NCBI RefSeq assembly: GCF_030694085.1
Contig: NZ_JAUXZE010000082.1
Span: 1 to 64,000 of the forward strand
DNA: 64,000 nt
Reading direction: 5' to 3'
Origin: Tabrizicola sp.
GTDB taxonomy: Bacteria > Pseudomonadota > Alphaproteobacteria > Rhodobacterales > Rhodobacteraceae
Numbering within the stretch: position 1 is the first letter of the stretch; the number at the start of each line of letters is the position of its first letter. Made by a program: the position numbers and the translations under genes. Of the stretch, positions 36,829 through 46,506 are shown one piece after another. The notes beneath the pieces were generated by a model. It saw only the letters and a program-made list of their open reading frames with translations. It was not told the DNA's origin and did no database searches.

Positions 36829-37275
36829 GAAGGCAGAGTGGCGTGGATTGCCGGGGCTCGCAAGCAGGACGCGGAGTGTCCGCAGTGAAGGCAGAAGAAA
36901 AGCTTGTTAATCAATAGCTTGAAGGTAGGCTTTCGGGATCCCTTAACCAGTGGTGTGATAAGGGGCCCAGTGGAACATCCGGCGGCGCACCGGGTAGGGG
37001 CGGTTTCCGAGCGGAGCGCTGACGCGCAAGTCTTTTGTCTCGCCCTTGCACGTGAAGAACGCGCAAGGGCTCGGGGATGCCTCCGGCGGGGATACTTGGA
37101 GCCAGGTGAAAGGGATCTGGTTTCCGGCCGGGACGGGGCTTCTGCAGGTTCGGGCAGGCTGGGATGTGCCTAAGGTGAAGGGTCGCGCAGTTCACCGACA
37201 GGATCGGGGCGAGCGTGAGCAGATCGTCAGACACCTTGGCAGAGGTGGGGGGCCGATCGGGATCGGCCGCCCGCG
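36829..37275. other. 447-bp gap with no convincing gene
   Basis: It contains ATCAATAGCTTG (about 36,911, also seen at about 17,720), a hairpin CCCTTA/TAAGGG (36,940-36,964), and a copy of the dispersed repeat at 37,071-37,113. Short frames of about 60-110 codons lack ribosome sites or family features. No RNA gene was recognised. Confidence 0.5.
37071..37113 (-). repeat. Dispersed intergenic repeat, copy 3
   Basis: The minus strand reads CCTTTCACCTGGCTCCAAGT then ATCCCCGCCGGAGGCATCC. The second half matches copy 1 base for base over ATCCCCGCCGGAGGCATC. Confidence 0.6.
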
Positions 37276-39861
37276 CTAGAACATCTGCAACAGGCGCTTG
37301 AGGTAATCCAGTTCTTCAAGCGGGCGGGTCATTTCGCCCGACCGGCGGCGGATTTCGTCCAGGAGTTCCTGCGCGCGTTCGTCCGGGGTGTTCTGCACCA
37401 TGTTCTCGTCCGAGCCGATGCGGGCAGTCTCGCCCGGGCGGCGGCCCAGCGGATCGGTGCCCTGCGGATCGGCCGAGCCCATGTCGCGCTCACCCTGGCC
37501 GTCGCGGTTCTGGCGCTGTTCGTCGGCCAGCGCCTCGCCGAAGTCACGCATCCCGTCGCGGAGCGCCTCCATCGCTTCGGCCTGACGGTCGAGAGCGCCG
37601 TCAAGGTCGCCGTCGCGCAGGGCATCCTCGGCCTCTTCCATCGCGCGGCCAGCACGGTCGAGGTTGCGGCGCCCCTCCTCGCCCTGCTCGGTGCCGTCGC
37701 CGGGAAGCTGGCCCTGCTGGAGTTCGTTCAGCCGCTGCCGCAGTTCGCGCTGGCGATCGGTGAGCGAGCCACCCTGGCCATTGCCATCCTGATTCTGCGC
37801 CTGGTCACTGCCCTGGCCTTGCTGATCACCCGGCTGCTGGCCATCGCCCTGCTCTTGTCCCTGCTGCTGACCCTCGCCCGGCTGCTCGCCGTTGCGCGGC
37901 ACGCCCTGCAAATCGCGGAAAGCGTCGTCCGACAGGTTCTGCTGGTCGCGCAGCGTCTCGCCAAGGTCGCCCATCGGGCCGTTCTGACCCTGGCCCTGGC
38001 CTTGACCCTGGCCCTGCACGACCTGCATGTTCTCCATCAGCTGACGAAGCTGCTCCATCAGCTCGGCGGCTTCGGCGGTCTTGCCTTCCTCCATCAGCTG
38101 CTGAAGGCGGTCCAGCATTTCCTGCAGCTGGTCGCCGGACATCATCTGGCCCTGCATCATCTGCTGCTGCTGCTGGTCGCCGGGGTTGCGCTGCGCCTCT
38201 TCGGCAAGCTCGCGCATGTATTCGTTCAGCGCCTGCTGCATTTCCTTCATCAGCTGGTCGATTTCCTCGGGCGAGGCGCCATTCTCGATCGCTTCCTGCA
38301 GCCGGTCCTGGGCGCGCTGCAGCCGGTCCAGCGCGGATTGCAGGTTCCCCTGTTCGACCATCAGGGCGATGGTCCACAGCTTTTCGGCGATGGCGTCGCG
38401 GTCTTCGACCGTCAGGCTGGCCTCCTTGGCCGCAAGGTCACGCATCAGGACGCGCAGGTGCAGGAAGGCGCGGTCGTGGCGGATGAAGCCTTCGGGGCGG
38501 TTGGTGACGGCCTTGAGGATCTCGCCGGCGCGGGGGGCATTGATGCGGTTCCACAGGATATCGCGGCGCATCTCGATCAGGGCGGCGGCGAGGGGGTCGA
38601 AGAATCGCTTGCCGTGAAGCGTGACTTGGTATGGCGCCGAAACCCCCTCGTTTCCCGCCGCATCGACCACCGCAAAGACCATCGTTACCGGCAGGTTGGC
38701 GAAGAGGTGCTTCGACAGGTCGTCGACCAGGGTCGAGGTCAGGTCGGTGCGTTTGCCCTTGCGTGGCATCGGCAGGTCGAGGGTGACAGGTTCGACCGCC
38801 TCGGGGTCGACCGTCAACCCGTGGCGGCGGTCGACCTTGGCAAGGTCGAGGCTGATCGTCACGCGGCCCGCGGTCACTCCGTAATCGTCGGCTGCCTTGA
38901 AATCCTGTTTGAAGCGGCCGTCGGCCTCGCGCACCATCGCGCCGGTGATCTCGATGGTGGGGGCGTTGTCGGGGGTGGCAGTGATCTGCCATTCGCGACC
39001 GCCCTGGCCTTCGATGGCAAGCTCGCCCGAGCGGGTGATGGTCAGGTCATGGACCCCGGCCACCGCGTTCGGGACGGCGGCGGCGCGAGTGGCCTGCGCG
39101 TCGGGCGCCGGGGGCGGCGGGACATCGGCGACGGTCTGGGTAAGGGTCAGGTCGCCCTCGGGGCCGTAAAGGCGGATCTGAAGGCGGGTGCCGGTGGGGA
39201 CTTCCAGCGCGGGGTCGGTGATGTCGTTGAGGTAGAGCGACGGTTTGCCGGTGTAGGCCGGGGGCTGGGCCCAGGCTTCCCAGCTGGGCCCGCCGGGCAT
39301 CGCGACGGCCGCACCGGGGGCCAGGCCAGCGACGGTGCCAGCCTTCCAGAAGGATCCGAAGAGCGCGGCCATCACGAAAGCGGTCAGCGCGACATAGCGC
39401 AGGGAGAAGCGGTCGCGCGACGACAGTCTAAGATCGGGCTGCACGGGGCGCGCGCCGGCGGCGCGGGCGGCCATCCGTTCCTGGTGGACCCGCCATACGG
39501 CCAGCGACGCCGCGTCCGCGGTCCCGATGGCCTGGGTGTCGCGCAGAGCGGCGATGGGGCGGCCGGGCATCGTGGCGTCCAGCCGGTCAAGGGCATCAAG
39601 GGCGGTCGGCTTGCGGAACCGCTTCAGCCCGTAGGCCAGCAGGGCCAGCGCAAGAAGGCCGATGATCGCCCCACCGATCTGTGCCCAGAGCAGCGGACCC
39701 AGGTCCTGAAGGCCGAAAGCAAGGGCCGAAAGCGTGACGAGGGCCAGCGACCACAACGGCCAGAAGGCCCGCGCCAGCCGTTCCGCCCAAAGCCCCGCCA
39801 GCGTCAGGCGCATCGGCCAGACGAGCGATTTCAGCGGCGGTTGGGGCGTCTGTCCGGTCAT
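37276..39861 (-). CDS. TIGR02302/DUF4175 membrane protein
   Basis: 861 residues from ATG 39861 (AGGTGAC upstream). Two N-terminal helices (about 30-75) and a third near 150-170 precede a periplasmic-looking region. The C-terminal half has coiled-coil helices and long Gln/Gly-rich tracts (GQGQGQGQNG, GEQPGEGQQQGQEQGDG) before a conserved end (RRRSGEMTRPLEELDYLKRL). This is the alphaproteobacterial TIGR02302 family, of unknown function. The gene lies just downstream of lysA in the same direction. The Gln-rich DNA also opens long false frames on the other strand. Confidence 0.88.
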   Translation of the reverse strand: MTGQTPQPPLKSLVWPMRLTLAGLWAERLARAFWPLWSLALVTLSALAFGLQDLGPLLWAQIGGAIIGLLALALLAYGLKRFRKPTALDALDRLDATMPGRPIAALRDTQAIGTADAASLAVWRVHQERMAARAAGARPVQPDLRLSSRDRFSLRYVALTAFVMAALFGSFWKAGTVAGLAPGAAVAMPGGPSWEAWAQPPAYTGKPSLYLNDITDPALEVPTGTRLQIRLYGPEGDLTLTQTVADVPPPPAPDAQATRAAAVPNAVAGVHDLTITRSGELAIEGQGGREWQITATPDNAPTIEITGAMVREADGRFKQDFKAADDYGVTAGRVTISLDLAKVDRRHGLTVDPEAVEPVTLDLPMPRKGKRTDLTSTLVDDLSKHLFANLPVTMVFAVVDAAGNEGVSAPYQVTLHGKRFFDPLAAALIEMRRDILWNRINAPRAGEILKAVTNRPEGFIRHDRAFLHLRVLMRDLAAKEASLTVEDRDAIAEKLWTIALMVEQGNLQSALDRLQRAQDRLQEAIENGASPEEIDQLMKEMQQALNEYMRELAEEAQRNPGDQQQQQMMQGQMMSGDQLQEMLDRLQQLMEEGKTAEAAELMEQLRQLMENMQVVQGQGQGQGQGQNGPMGDLGETLRDQQNLSDDAFRDLQGVPRNGEQPGEGQQQGQEQGDGQQPGDQQGQGSDQAQNQDGNGQGGSLTDRQRELRQRLNELQQGQLPGDGTEQGEEGRRNLDRAGRAMEEAEDALRDGDLDGALDRQAEAMEALRDGMRDFGEALADEQRQNRDGQGERDMGSADPQGTDPLGRRPGETARIGSDENMVQNTPDERAQELLDEIRRRSGEMTRPLEELDYLKRLLQMF

Positions 39862-39900
39862 GTCACCTGCCAAGGACCGGCCAACCGGAGACGCCGGGTG

Positions 39901-41166
39901 TCACAGCCACACAGGGATGGTATCGCGGTTGAGGATTTCGTCAAAGGTCGGTCGCGCCCGGATGACAGCGAAGTGATCCCCGTTGACCAGCACCTCGGGA
40001 ATAAGCGGGCGGGTGTTGTATTCCGATGCCATGACGGCCCCATAAGCACCTGCGCTGCGGAAGGCCACCAGGTCCCCTTCCGCCACCAAGGGCAGGTCGC
40101 GGCCCTTGGCGAAGGTGTCGCCGGTTTCGCAGACCGGGCCGACGACATCGAACTCTTGCGTCGGGGCAGCAACCGGGGGTTCGGCCACGGGAACGATGTC
40201 GTGGTGCGCGCCGTACATCGAGGGGCGGACAAGGTCGTTCATCGCGGCGTCGAGGATAAGGAAATCCCGGCCCTCGCCGTTCTTGATGTAGATGACTTGC
40301 GCCACAAGGATGCCCGCGTTGCCGCTGATCAGGCGGCCGGGTTCAATCTCGATCTCGCAGCCCAGATCGCCCACCGTGCGCTTGATGAGGGCGCCGTAGT
40401 CAGTGGGCAGCGGCGGGGCCTCGTTCGAGCGCGTGTAGGGGATGCCAAGGCCGCCACCAAGGTCGAGGCGGGTGATCGTGTGGCCTTCGGACCGCAGGCG
40501 GCGGGTCAGGTCGGCGACCTTGAGGTAGGCCTGTTCAAAGGGTTCCAGCTCGGTCAGCTGGCTGCCGATGTGGACGTCGATGCCGATGACCTGCAGGCCG
40601 GGAAGGCGGGCGGCTTCGGCGTAGACTTCGGACGCGCGGGCGATGGGGATGCCGAACTTGTTTTCCTTCTTGCCGGTCGCGATCTTCTCATGGGTCTTGG
40701 CATCGACGTCGGGGTTGATGCGGATGGTGATCGGGGCGGTGACGCCAAGGGATGTGGCCACTTCGGACAGCGCCCGCATCTCGGGTTCGGATTCGACGTT
40801 GAACTGGCGGATGCCGCCGGTCAGGGCGAGCCGCATCTCGTCCCGCGTCTTGCCGACGCCGGAAAAGACGATGCGGTCGCCGGGGACGCCAGCCGCCTTG
40901 GCGCGCAGGTATTCGCCGCCCGAAACGACGTCCATCCCGGCACCGAGGTTGCCCAGCGTCTTCAGGACGGCGACGTTCGACAGCGACTTGATGGCGAAGC
41001 AGACGAGGTGCGGCAGCGGGCTGAGGGCCTCGGTGAAAAGCTTGTAGTGCCGGGTCAGGGTGGCGGTGGAATAGACGTAGAACGGGGTGCCCACCTCGGC
41101 GGCGATATCGGCAATCGCGACATCCTCGGCATGAAGGGTGCCGTTTCTGTACTGGAAGTGGTCCAT
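39901..41166 (-). CDS. lysA: Diaminopimelate decarboxylase
   Basis: 421 residues from ATG 41166 (GGGGG upstream). The PLP lysine is Lys60 in CFAIKSLSN. Other blocks are INPDVDAKTHEKIATGKKEN, DVHIGSQL, GGGLGIPY, EPGRLISGNAG and VCETGDTFAKGR. It decarboxylates meso-diaminopimelate to lysine. The upstream ATG at 41193 lacks a ribosome site. Confidence 0.96.
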   Translation of the reverse strand: MDHFQYRNGTLHAEDVAIADIAAEVGTPFYVYSTATLTRHYKLFTEALSPLPHLVCFAIKSLSNVAVLKTLGNLGAGMDVVSGGEYLRAKAAGVPGDRIVFSGVGKTRDEMRLALTGGIRQFNVESEPEMRALSEVATSLGVTAPITIRINPDVDAKTHEKIATGKKENKFGIPIARASEVYAEAARLPGLQVIGIDVHIGSQLTELEPFEQAYLKVADLTRRLRSEGHTITRLDLGGGLGIPYTRSNEAPPLPTDYGALIKRTVGDLGCEIEIEPGRLISGNAGILVAQVIYIKNGEGRDFLILDAAMNDLVRPSMYGAHHDIVPVAEPPVAAPTQEFDVVGPVCETGDTFAKGRDLPLVAEGDLVAFRSAGAYGAVMASEYNTRPLIPEVLVNGDHFAVIRARPTFDEILNRDTIPVWL

Positions 41167-41222
41167 CGTCGCCCCCGGAAGTCCGCTGCCCACATAGCAG
41201 GCTGTCCAGCGCCTGCAAACCC

Positions 41223-41834
41223 TTAGGTTTCTGCCACTTTCGCCTCGTCGTGGGCGGCTTCCCAGACCTCCTTTGCGGCGTCGAGGTTCATCACGGCGAT
41301 GACCAGACCGACCAGAATGTCCGGCCAGATCGAGGGGTAGGCTGCAGTGACCAGGCCCGCACCGATGATCCCGACATTGGCAAAGGCATCGTTGCGGGCC
41401 GACAGGAAAGCGGCGCGGGTCAGAGAGCCTTCGGCCCGGCGGTGACGCGCAAGAAGAAGGGCGGCGGTCAGGTTCACCGCAAGCGCACCCAGGCCAACAA
41501 GGGTAAGGGCTTCGGCGCTGGGTGGGTTGGGGTCAAGGAGCTTTGCGCCAAGTGTCCAGAGAAAGGCGACGGCTGGCACGAGAAGAAGCGCCGCAAGGAC
41601 CTTGCCAACCTTGGCTCGGCGGGTGGCAGTCCAGGCCAGTGCGAAGAAGATCAGGATATTGACGGCCGCGTCTTCCAGGAAATCCGCGCTATCGGCCAAC
41701 AGCGCAACCGACCCTGCGCTCAGGGCCACCACGAACTCGACCCCGAAGTAGGCAAGGTTGAGAGCGGCAACGATCAGGACGGTCTGACGAAGACTGGGCA
41801 TGGACCTGCGGGGGCGACGGCTGGCCGCCGTCAT
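41223..41834 (-). CDS. CDF-like cation transporter, membrane domain only
   Basis: 203 residues from ATG 41834 (ATG 41801 is possible). Six helices resemble cation-diffusion-facilitator transporters, with ALLADSADFLEDAAVN in helix 2 where the metal site lies. The usual His is replaced, giving a D-rich motif, and the cytoplasmic C-terminal domain is absent. Metal export is likely but not certain. Divergent from the DUF6064 gene by 97 bp. Confidence 0.75.
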   Translation of the reverse strand: MTAASRRPRRSMPSLRQTVLIVAALNLAYFGVEFVVALSAGSVALLADSADFLEDAAVNILIFFALAWTATRRAKVGKVLAALLLVPAVAFLWTLGAKLLDPNPPSAEALTLVGLGALAVNLTAALLLARHRRAEGSLTRAAFLSARNDAFANVGIIGAGLVTAAYPSIWPDILVGLVIAVMNLDAAKEVWEAAHDEAKVAET

Positions 41835-41931
41835 AGCAGATGCAAGCCTGTCGGCAATCGCCGCTTGATCCCGGTCAAGGCAGCGGTGCCGGTTTCGGGC
41901 AAAACTGACATGGCACCGGGAGAAGACCGCG

Positions 41932-42579
41932 ATGCCCTTCACGACCGAGCAGTTCTTCGAGGTGTTCGCCCGCTACAACCAGGCGATCTTCCCGTGGCAG
42001 ATCATCGCTGTTCTGGCCGGAGTGCTGGCGGTCGTCCTGCTTTGGCAAGATACGCGTCAGGCGACCTCGGGTGTGCTGGTGGTGCTGGCGGCGATGTGGC
42101 TGCTTAACGGGATCGGATACCACTGGCTGCACTTCGCTCCCATCAACCCTGTCGCCCGGTTGTTTGCTGCGGCCTTTGTGGCCCAGGCCCTGCTGCTGAT
42201 CTGGGCCGCGCTGGATCGGCCTGCTCTGCGCCTGACACCGGGCCGAGGCCTGGTCTCGATCCTGGGGCTCGCCTGCATCGGTTTTGCGATCCTGATCTAT
42301 CCGGCACTGGGCTGGCTGGCGGGCCACCGCTACCCGGCGGTCCCGATGTTCGGCGTAGCGCCCTGCCCCACCACGATCTTCACGGTCGGAGTGCTTTTGC
42401 AAGGACAGTGGCGCGAGGTGCGGTGGCTGCTGGTCATTCCGGGACTCTGGGCGGCCATCGGCGGCTCGGCCAGCGTACTATTGGGTGTGCCGCAGGACAT
42501 GGCGCTTGTCGCAACGCTGGGTCTTCTGGTCGTCGTTGCCTGGGGCCATTGGCGCGGCTGGGGCGACCTGGCCACCTAG
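41932..42579 (+). CDS. DUF6064 membrane protein
   Basis: 215 residues with about six helices. The N-terminus MPFTTEQFFEVFARYNQAIF and the segment VPMFGVAPCPTTIFTVGVLL are those of the family I recall as DUF6064. Function unknown. Divergent from the CDF-like gene, and convergent with the fds operon, whose last gene ends 18 bp away. Confidence 0.72.
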   Translation: MPFTTEQFFEVFARYNQAIFPWQIIAVLAGVLAVVLLWQDTRQATSGVLVVLAAMWLLNGIGYHWLHFAPINPVARLFAAAFVAQALLLIWAALDRPALRLTPGRGLVSILGLACIGFAILIYPALGWLAGHRYPAVPMFGVAPCPTTIFTVGVLLQGQWREVRWLLVIPGLWAAIGGSASVLLGVPQDMALVATLGLLVVVAWGHWRGWGDLAT

Positions 42580-42597
42580 ATCAGGCGCTTGGACCTG

Positions 42598-42828
42598 TCA
42601 GGCTGCTTCTTCCACGGGCGGACGGCGGATGGACTTGGCGGCATCAAGTACCAGAGGCCGCAGCCCCGTGCCTCCGGCATCGACGATCTCGAAGAACTGC
42701 CGCCGCATCCGGGGGTCCCAGAAGTCGTTGATGTGGGACGCCAGTAGGGCGACGCCCTCGGCGCGTGGTTTGGATTCCATGAACTGCGAGATCTGGTTCG
42801 CCATCCGCGTGATCTTTTCAGCCGACAT
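42598..42828 (-). CDS. fdsD: Formate dehydrogenase delta subunit
   Basis: 76 residues, the small subunit of soluble NAD-dependent formate dehydrogenases (KITRMANQISQFMES, HINDFWDPRMRRQF). It is needed for a stable, active FdsABG complex in related bacteria. Last gene of fdsG-B-A-fdhD-fdsD and overlapping fdhD by 11 bp. Confidence 0.9.
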   Translation of the reverse strand: MSAEKITRMANQISQFMESKPRAEGVALLASHINDFWDPRMRRQFFEIVDAGGTGLRPLVLDAAKSIRRPPVEEAA

Positions 42829-43618
42829 GGGCCTGCTCCATCTTCAAACGATCCGTATGCGAAAAGACCTCGAACCGGTCCCCCCTTGCCAGCGCGATCA
42901 GGGTGATCCCTGCGCGTTCAGCCAGCTCCACCGCCTCGACCGTGGGGGCCGAGACAGCAATGATCATCGGCGCACCCAGCATGGCGACCTTCTGGACCAT
43001 GTCGGTCGAGACGCGGCTGGTCAGCACCACCGCGCCTTCTGGCCTGATCCCCTGCCGAACCATCCCGCCCACCAGCTTGTCCAGCGCGTTGTGTCGGCCC
43101 ACGTCTTCCCGCGCCAACAGCACCCGCCCGTTCCAGAACGCCGCGCCATGCACCGCCCGCGTCGCGTCGTGCAGCCGCTGTTCCCCCGGCAGGGCCGCCA
43201 CTGCCGCTTTCACCTCGGACGGCGTCATCCGAAATCGCGACGGAGCCACCACCGGCACATCCCGCAACGCCTGCTCGATCGAGTCGATCCCGCACAGCCC
43301 GCAGCCCACCGGGCCGGACATGGTGCGGCGGCGGTCGGACAGTCGCGCCTCGGCTTCCGGGTGGAGCCAGATCTGCACGTCCACCCCGCGCGGCACCGGC
43401 TCGACCTCGACCGAAAGGATCTCGTCCAGCGCGGCGATCCCTTCCGTCAGCGCAAACCCAACCCCGAAATCCTCAAGGTCGGCAGGCGTCGCCATCATCA
43501 CCGCCTGCGTGGTCCCGTTGAACGACAGCGCGACGGCCACTTCCTCGGGCAATACCCGTTCCCCCGGCTGGACCGAGGGACCGAACACCAGCCGAGGGGT
43601 TGGCCGCGCGCCTTTCAT
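42818..43618 (-). CDS. fdhD: FdhD, sulfurtransferase for formate dehydrogenase
   Basis: 266 residues from ATG 43618, overlapping the fdsA stop as ATGA. FdhD (FdsC) passes sulfur to the molybdenum cofactor before insertion into FdsA. The functional cysteines lie in the loop VGCGLCGID. Other blocks: MATPADLEDFGVGFALTEG, AREDVGRHNALDKLVGG and SRVSTDMVQKVAMLG. The frame to 43675 is just upstream extension. Confidence 0.93.
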   Translation of the reverse strand: MKGARPTPRLVFGPSVQPGERVLPEEVAVALSFNGTTQAVMMATPADLEDFGVGFALTEGIAALDEILSVEVEPVPRGVDVQIWLHPEAEARLSDRRRTMSGPVGCGLCGIDSIEQALRDVPVVAPSRFRMTPSEVKAAVAALPGEQRLHDATRAVHGAAFWNGRVLLAREDVGRHNALDKLVGGMVRQGIRPEGAVVLTSRVSTDMVQKVAMLGAPMIIAVSAPTVEAVELAERAGITLIALARGDRFEVFSHTDRLKMEQAHVG

Positions 43619-46506
43619 TCCGCTGCCAGAATCCGCCGCGACAGGGCCGCCTGTGCCGCGTACTCCTCTTGCCATTCGGACGGACCGTTCGAGGGGCTGA
43701 CCTGCACCGCCGTCACCTTGTATTCCGGGCAGTTGGTGGCCCAGTCGCTGAAATCGGTGGTGATGACGTTGGCCTGCGTGTCCGGGTGGTGGAAGGTCGT
43801 ATACACAACCCCCGGCGCCACCTTGTCGGTGATCGTCGCCCGCAGCGTCGTTTCCCCCGACCGGCTGGCCAGACGGACCCAGTCGCCCTCATGCACACCC
43901 CGGTTTTCGGCGTCGTGCGGGTGGATTTCCAGCACGTCCTCGTCATGCCAGACCACGTTCGCCGTCCGCCGCGTCTGCGCGCCGACGTTGTACTGCGACA
44001 GGATACGCCCGGTCGTCAGCAGCAGCGGGAAGCGCGGGCCGGTCTTTTCATCCGTCGCCACGTATTCGGTGCGGATGAACTTGCCTTTGCCCCGCACGAA
44101 GCCGTCGATGTGCATCAGCGGAGTGCCTTCCGGTGCCTTGTCATTGCAGGGCCACTGGACGCTGCCCATCGTCTCGATCTTCTCATAGCTCACCCCGGCG
44201 AACGACGGCGTGGTCATGGCAATCTCTTCCATGATCTGCGACGGATGGGTGTAGTTCCAGTTCGCGCCCCCGGAATCCTTCAGCATCGCGTTGGCGAACA
44301 GCTGGGTCACTTCCCAGTCGGCATAGCCCTGCTTCGGTGCCATCACCTTGCGGACCATGTTGATCCGCCGCTCGGCGTTGGTGAAGGTGCCGTCCTTTTC
44401 CAGGAAGGACGAGCCGGGGAAGAACACATGCGCGTAGTTCGCGGTCTCGTTCAGGAACAGGTCGTGGACGATCACACATTCCATCGCCGCCAGACCCGCC
44501 GCGACATGGTGGGTGTCGGGGTCGGATTGCAGGATGTCCTCGCCCTGGCAATACAGGCCCTTGAACGTGCCCTCGACTGCCGCGTCCAGCATGTTCGGGA
44601 TGCGCAGGCCGGGTTCCGGGTCGATGGTCACGCCCCAGAGGTTTTCATAGATCGCCCGCACTTCCGGGTTCTTCACATGGCGGTAGCCCGGCAGCTCATG
44701 CGGGAACGACCCCATGTCGCAGGAACCCTGCACGTTGTTCTGCCCCCGCAGCGGGTTCACGCCCACGCCCTTGCGACCGATGTTTCCGGTCAGCATGGCA
44801 AGGTTCGCGATGCCGATGACGGTGGTGGACCCCTGGCTGTGCTCGGTCACGCCCAGCCCGTAGTAGATCGCCCCGTTCCCGCCGGTCGCGTACAGCCGTG
44901 CCGCCCTGCGCAGCTCCTCGGCCGGGACGCCGGTCAGGATTTCCGTCGCCTCGGGTGAGTGGTTCGGCAGGCTGATGAACTCGGCATAATCCTGGAACTC
45001 ATCCCAGTCGCAGCGCGTGCGGATGAACTCTTCGTCGTACAGCTTTTCGGTGACGATCACATGCGCCAGCGCGCTGACGACGGCCACGTTCGTCCCCGGC
45101 GTCAGCGCCAGGTGATGCGCGGCCTTGTAGTGCGGGCCTTCCACGGTTTCCGTGCGGCGCGGGTCGACGACGATCAGCTTCGCACCCTGCCGCAGACGCT
45201 TCTTCATCCGCGACGCAAAGACCGGGTGCGCGGCCGAAGGGTTCGCGCCGATCACCATGATCACGTCCGACTCTTCGACCGAGTCAAAGTCCTGCGTCCC
45301 GGCGCTGGTGCCGAAGGTCTGCCCCAGCCCATAGCCGGTCGGCGAATGGCACACCCGCGCGCAGGTGTCGGTGTTGTTGTTCATGAACACCGCACGGGTC
45401 AGCTTCTGAACAAGGTAGGTTTCCTCGTTCGTGCAGCGGCTGGAGGTGATCACCCCCACCGAATTGCGCCCGTACTTGGCCTGGATGCCCTTCATCTTGG
45501 CGGCGGCAAACTCCATCGCCTCGGCCCAGGACACTTCCTGCCACGGCTGGTCGATGCTGTCGCGGATCATCGGCTTCAGGATGCGGTCCTGGTGCGTGGC
45601 ATAGCCATAGGCAAAGCGGCCCTTGACGCAGGAATGGCCCCGGTTGGCCTTGCCGTGCTTGTAGGGGGTCATCCGCACCAGCTCATCGCCGCGCATTTCG
45701 GCCTTGAAGCTGCACCCGACGCCGCAATAGGCGCAGGTGGTGATGACCGAATGGGATGGCGTGCCGATCTCGATGATCGACTTTTCCTGCAATGTCGCCG
45801 TCGGGCAGGCCTGCACGCAGGCGCCGCAGCTGACGCAGTCGCTGGCCAGCGCATCATCGGTCTTGGCGCCAAACGACACGCGGCTGTCAAAGCCCCGGCC
45901 CTCGATCGTCAGGGCGAAGGTGCCCTGCACTTCTTCACAGGCACGGACGCAGCGCGAGCAGACGATGCACTTCTGCGGATCGTAGCTGAAATAGGGATTG
46001 GAATCGTCGCGCGGTATATACAGCGGGTTCGCCTCACCGCTGGTATTCTTCACCTTGAAGTGCGTATCTACAGCCTCATACCGCACATCGCGCAGGCCGA
46101 CCGCGCCCGCCATGTCCTGCAGCTCGCAATCGCCGTTCGCTGAACAGGTCAGGCATTCGAGCGGGTGGTCCGAGATGTAAAGCTCCATCACCCCGCGCCG
46201 CAGCTGTTTCAGCTTGGCGTTCTGGGTGTGGACCTTCAGGCCGGGGGCAACCGGAGTGGTGCAGGACGCCGGGGTGCCGTTGCGCCCCTCGATCTCGACC
46301 AGGCACAGACGGCAGGACCCGAAGGCGTCAACCGAGTCCGTCGCGCACAGCTTCGGCACCTGAATGCCCGCCTCTGCCGCCGCGCGCATGATGCTGGTGC
46401 CCTCCGGCACGGTCACGTCAAAACCATCGATGGTCAGGGTGACCATCGTCTTGGACTTGGCGGCCGGGGTGCCGAAGTCGCGGTCGGGGATGATGAAGTC
46501 TTTCAT
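43615..46506 (-). CDS. fdsA: NAD-dependent formate dehydrogenase alpha subunit
   Basis: 963 residues. The N-terminus binds a [2Fe-2S] cluster (Cys54, Cys65, Cys68, Cys82), followed by further [4Fe-4S] sites (CIVCSRCVRAC, CVSCGACVQACP, CAYCGVGC). The bis-MGD domain has the expected molybdenum ligand cysteine in ARVCHSPTG at about residue 386. A C-terminal MGD-binding domain follows (PLLLTTGRILSQYN). It oxidises formate to CO2 and passes electrons to FdsB. The start overlaps the fdsB stop. Confidence 0.96.
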   Translation of the reverse strand: MKDFIIPDRDFGTPAAKSKTMVTLTIDGFDVTVPEGTSIMRAAAEAGIQVPKLCATDSVDAFGSCRLCLVEIEGRNGTPASCTTPVAPGLKVHTQNAKLKQLRRGVMELYISDHPLECLTCSANGDCELQDMAGAVGLRDVRYEAVDTHFKVKNTSGEANPLYIPRDDSNPYFSYDPQKCIVCSRCVRACEEVQGTFALTIEGRGFDSRVSFGAKTDDALASDCVSCGACVQACPTATLQEKSIIEIGTPSHSVITTCAYCGVGCSFKAEMRGDELVRMTPYKHGKANRGHSCVKGRFAYGYATHQDRILKPMIRDSIDQPWQEVSWAEAMEFAAAKMKGIQAKYGRNSVGVITSSRCTNEETYLVQKLTRAVFMNNNTDTCARVCHSPTGYGLGQTFGTSAGTQDFDSVEESDVIMVIGANPSAAHPVFASRMKKRLRQGAKLIVVDPRRTETVEGPHYKAAHHLALTPGTNVAVVSALAHVIVTEKLYDEEFIRTRCDWDEFQDYAEFISLPNHSPEATEILTGVPAEELRRAARLYATGGNGAIYYGLGVTEHSQGSTTVIGIANLAMLTGNIGRKGVGVNPLRGQNNVQGSCDMGSFPHELPGYRHVKNPEVRAIYENLWGVTIDPEPGLRIPNMLDAAVEGTFKGLYCQGEDILQSDPDTHHVAAGLAAMECVIVHDLFLNETANYAHVFFPGSSFLEKDGTFTNAERRINMVRKVMAPKQGYADWEVTQLFANAMLKDSGGANWNYTHPSQIMEEIAMTTPSFAGVSYEKIETMGSVQWPCNDKAPEGTPLMHIDGFVRGKGKFIRTEYVATDEKTGPRFPLLLTTGRILSQYNVGAQTRRTANVVWHDEDVLEIHPHDAENRGVHEGDWVRLASRSGETTLRATITDKVAPGVVYTTFHHPDTQANVITTDFSDWATNCPEYKVTAVQVSPSNGPSEWQEEYAAQAALSRRILAAE

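Noticed and set aside
33742..36888. Open frame of over 1000 codons on the plus strand opposite pheT
   Set aside because: It mirrors pheT codon by codon, has no family features and a composition typical of antisense frames in GC-rich DNA.
36829..37275. Possible SRP, 6S or tRNA gene in the gap
   Set aside because: No conserved RNA core or TPsiC-like GTTCGAATC arm was found; only a repeat and a weak hairpin.
37819..41226. Open frame of over 1100 codons opposite TIGR02302 and lysA
   Set aside because: It spans two well-supported genes on the other strand and their gap, and is Leu/His/Gln-rich from antisense reading of repeats.
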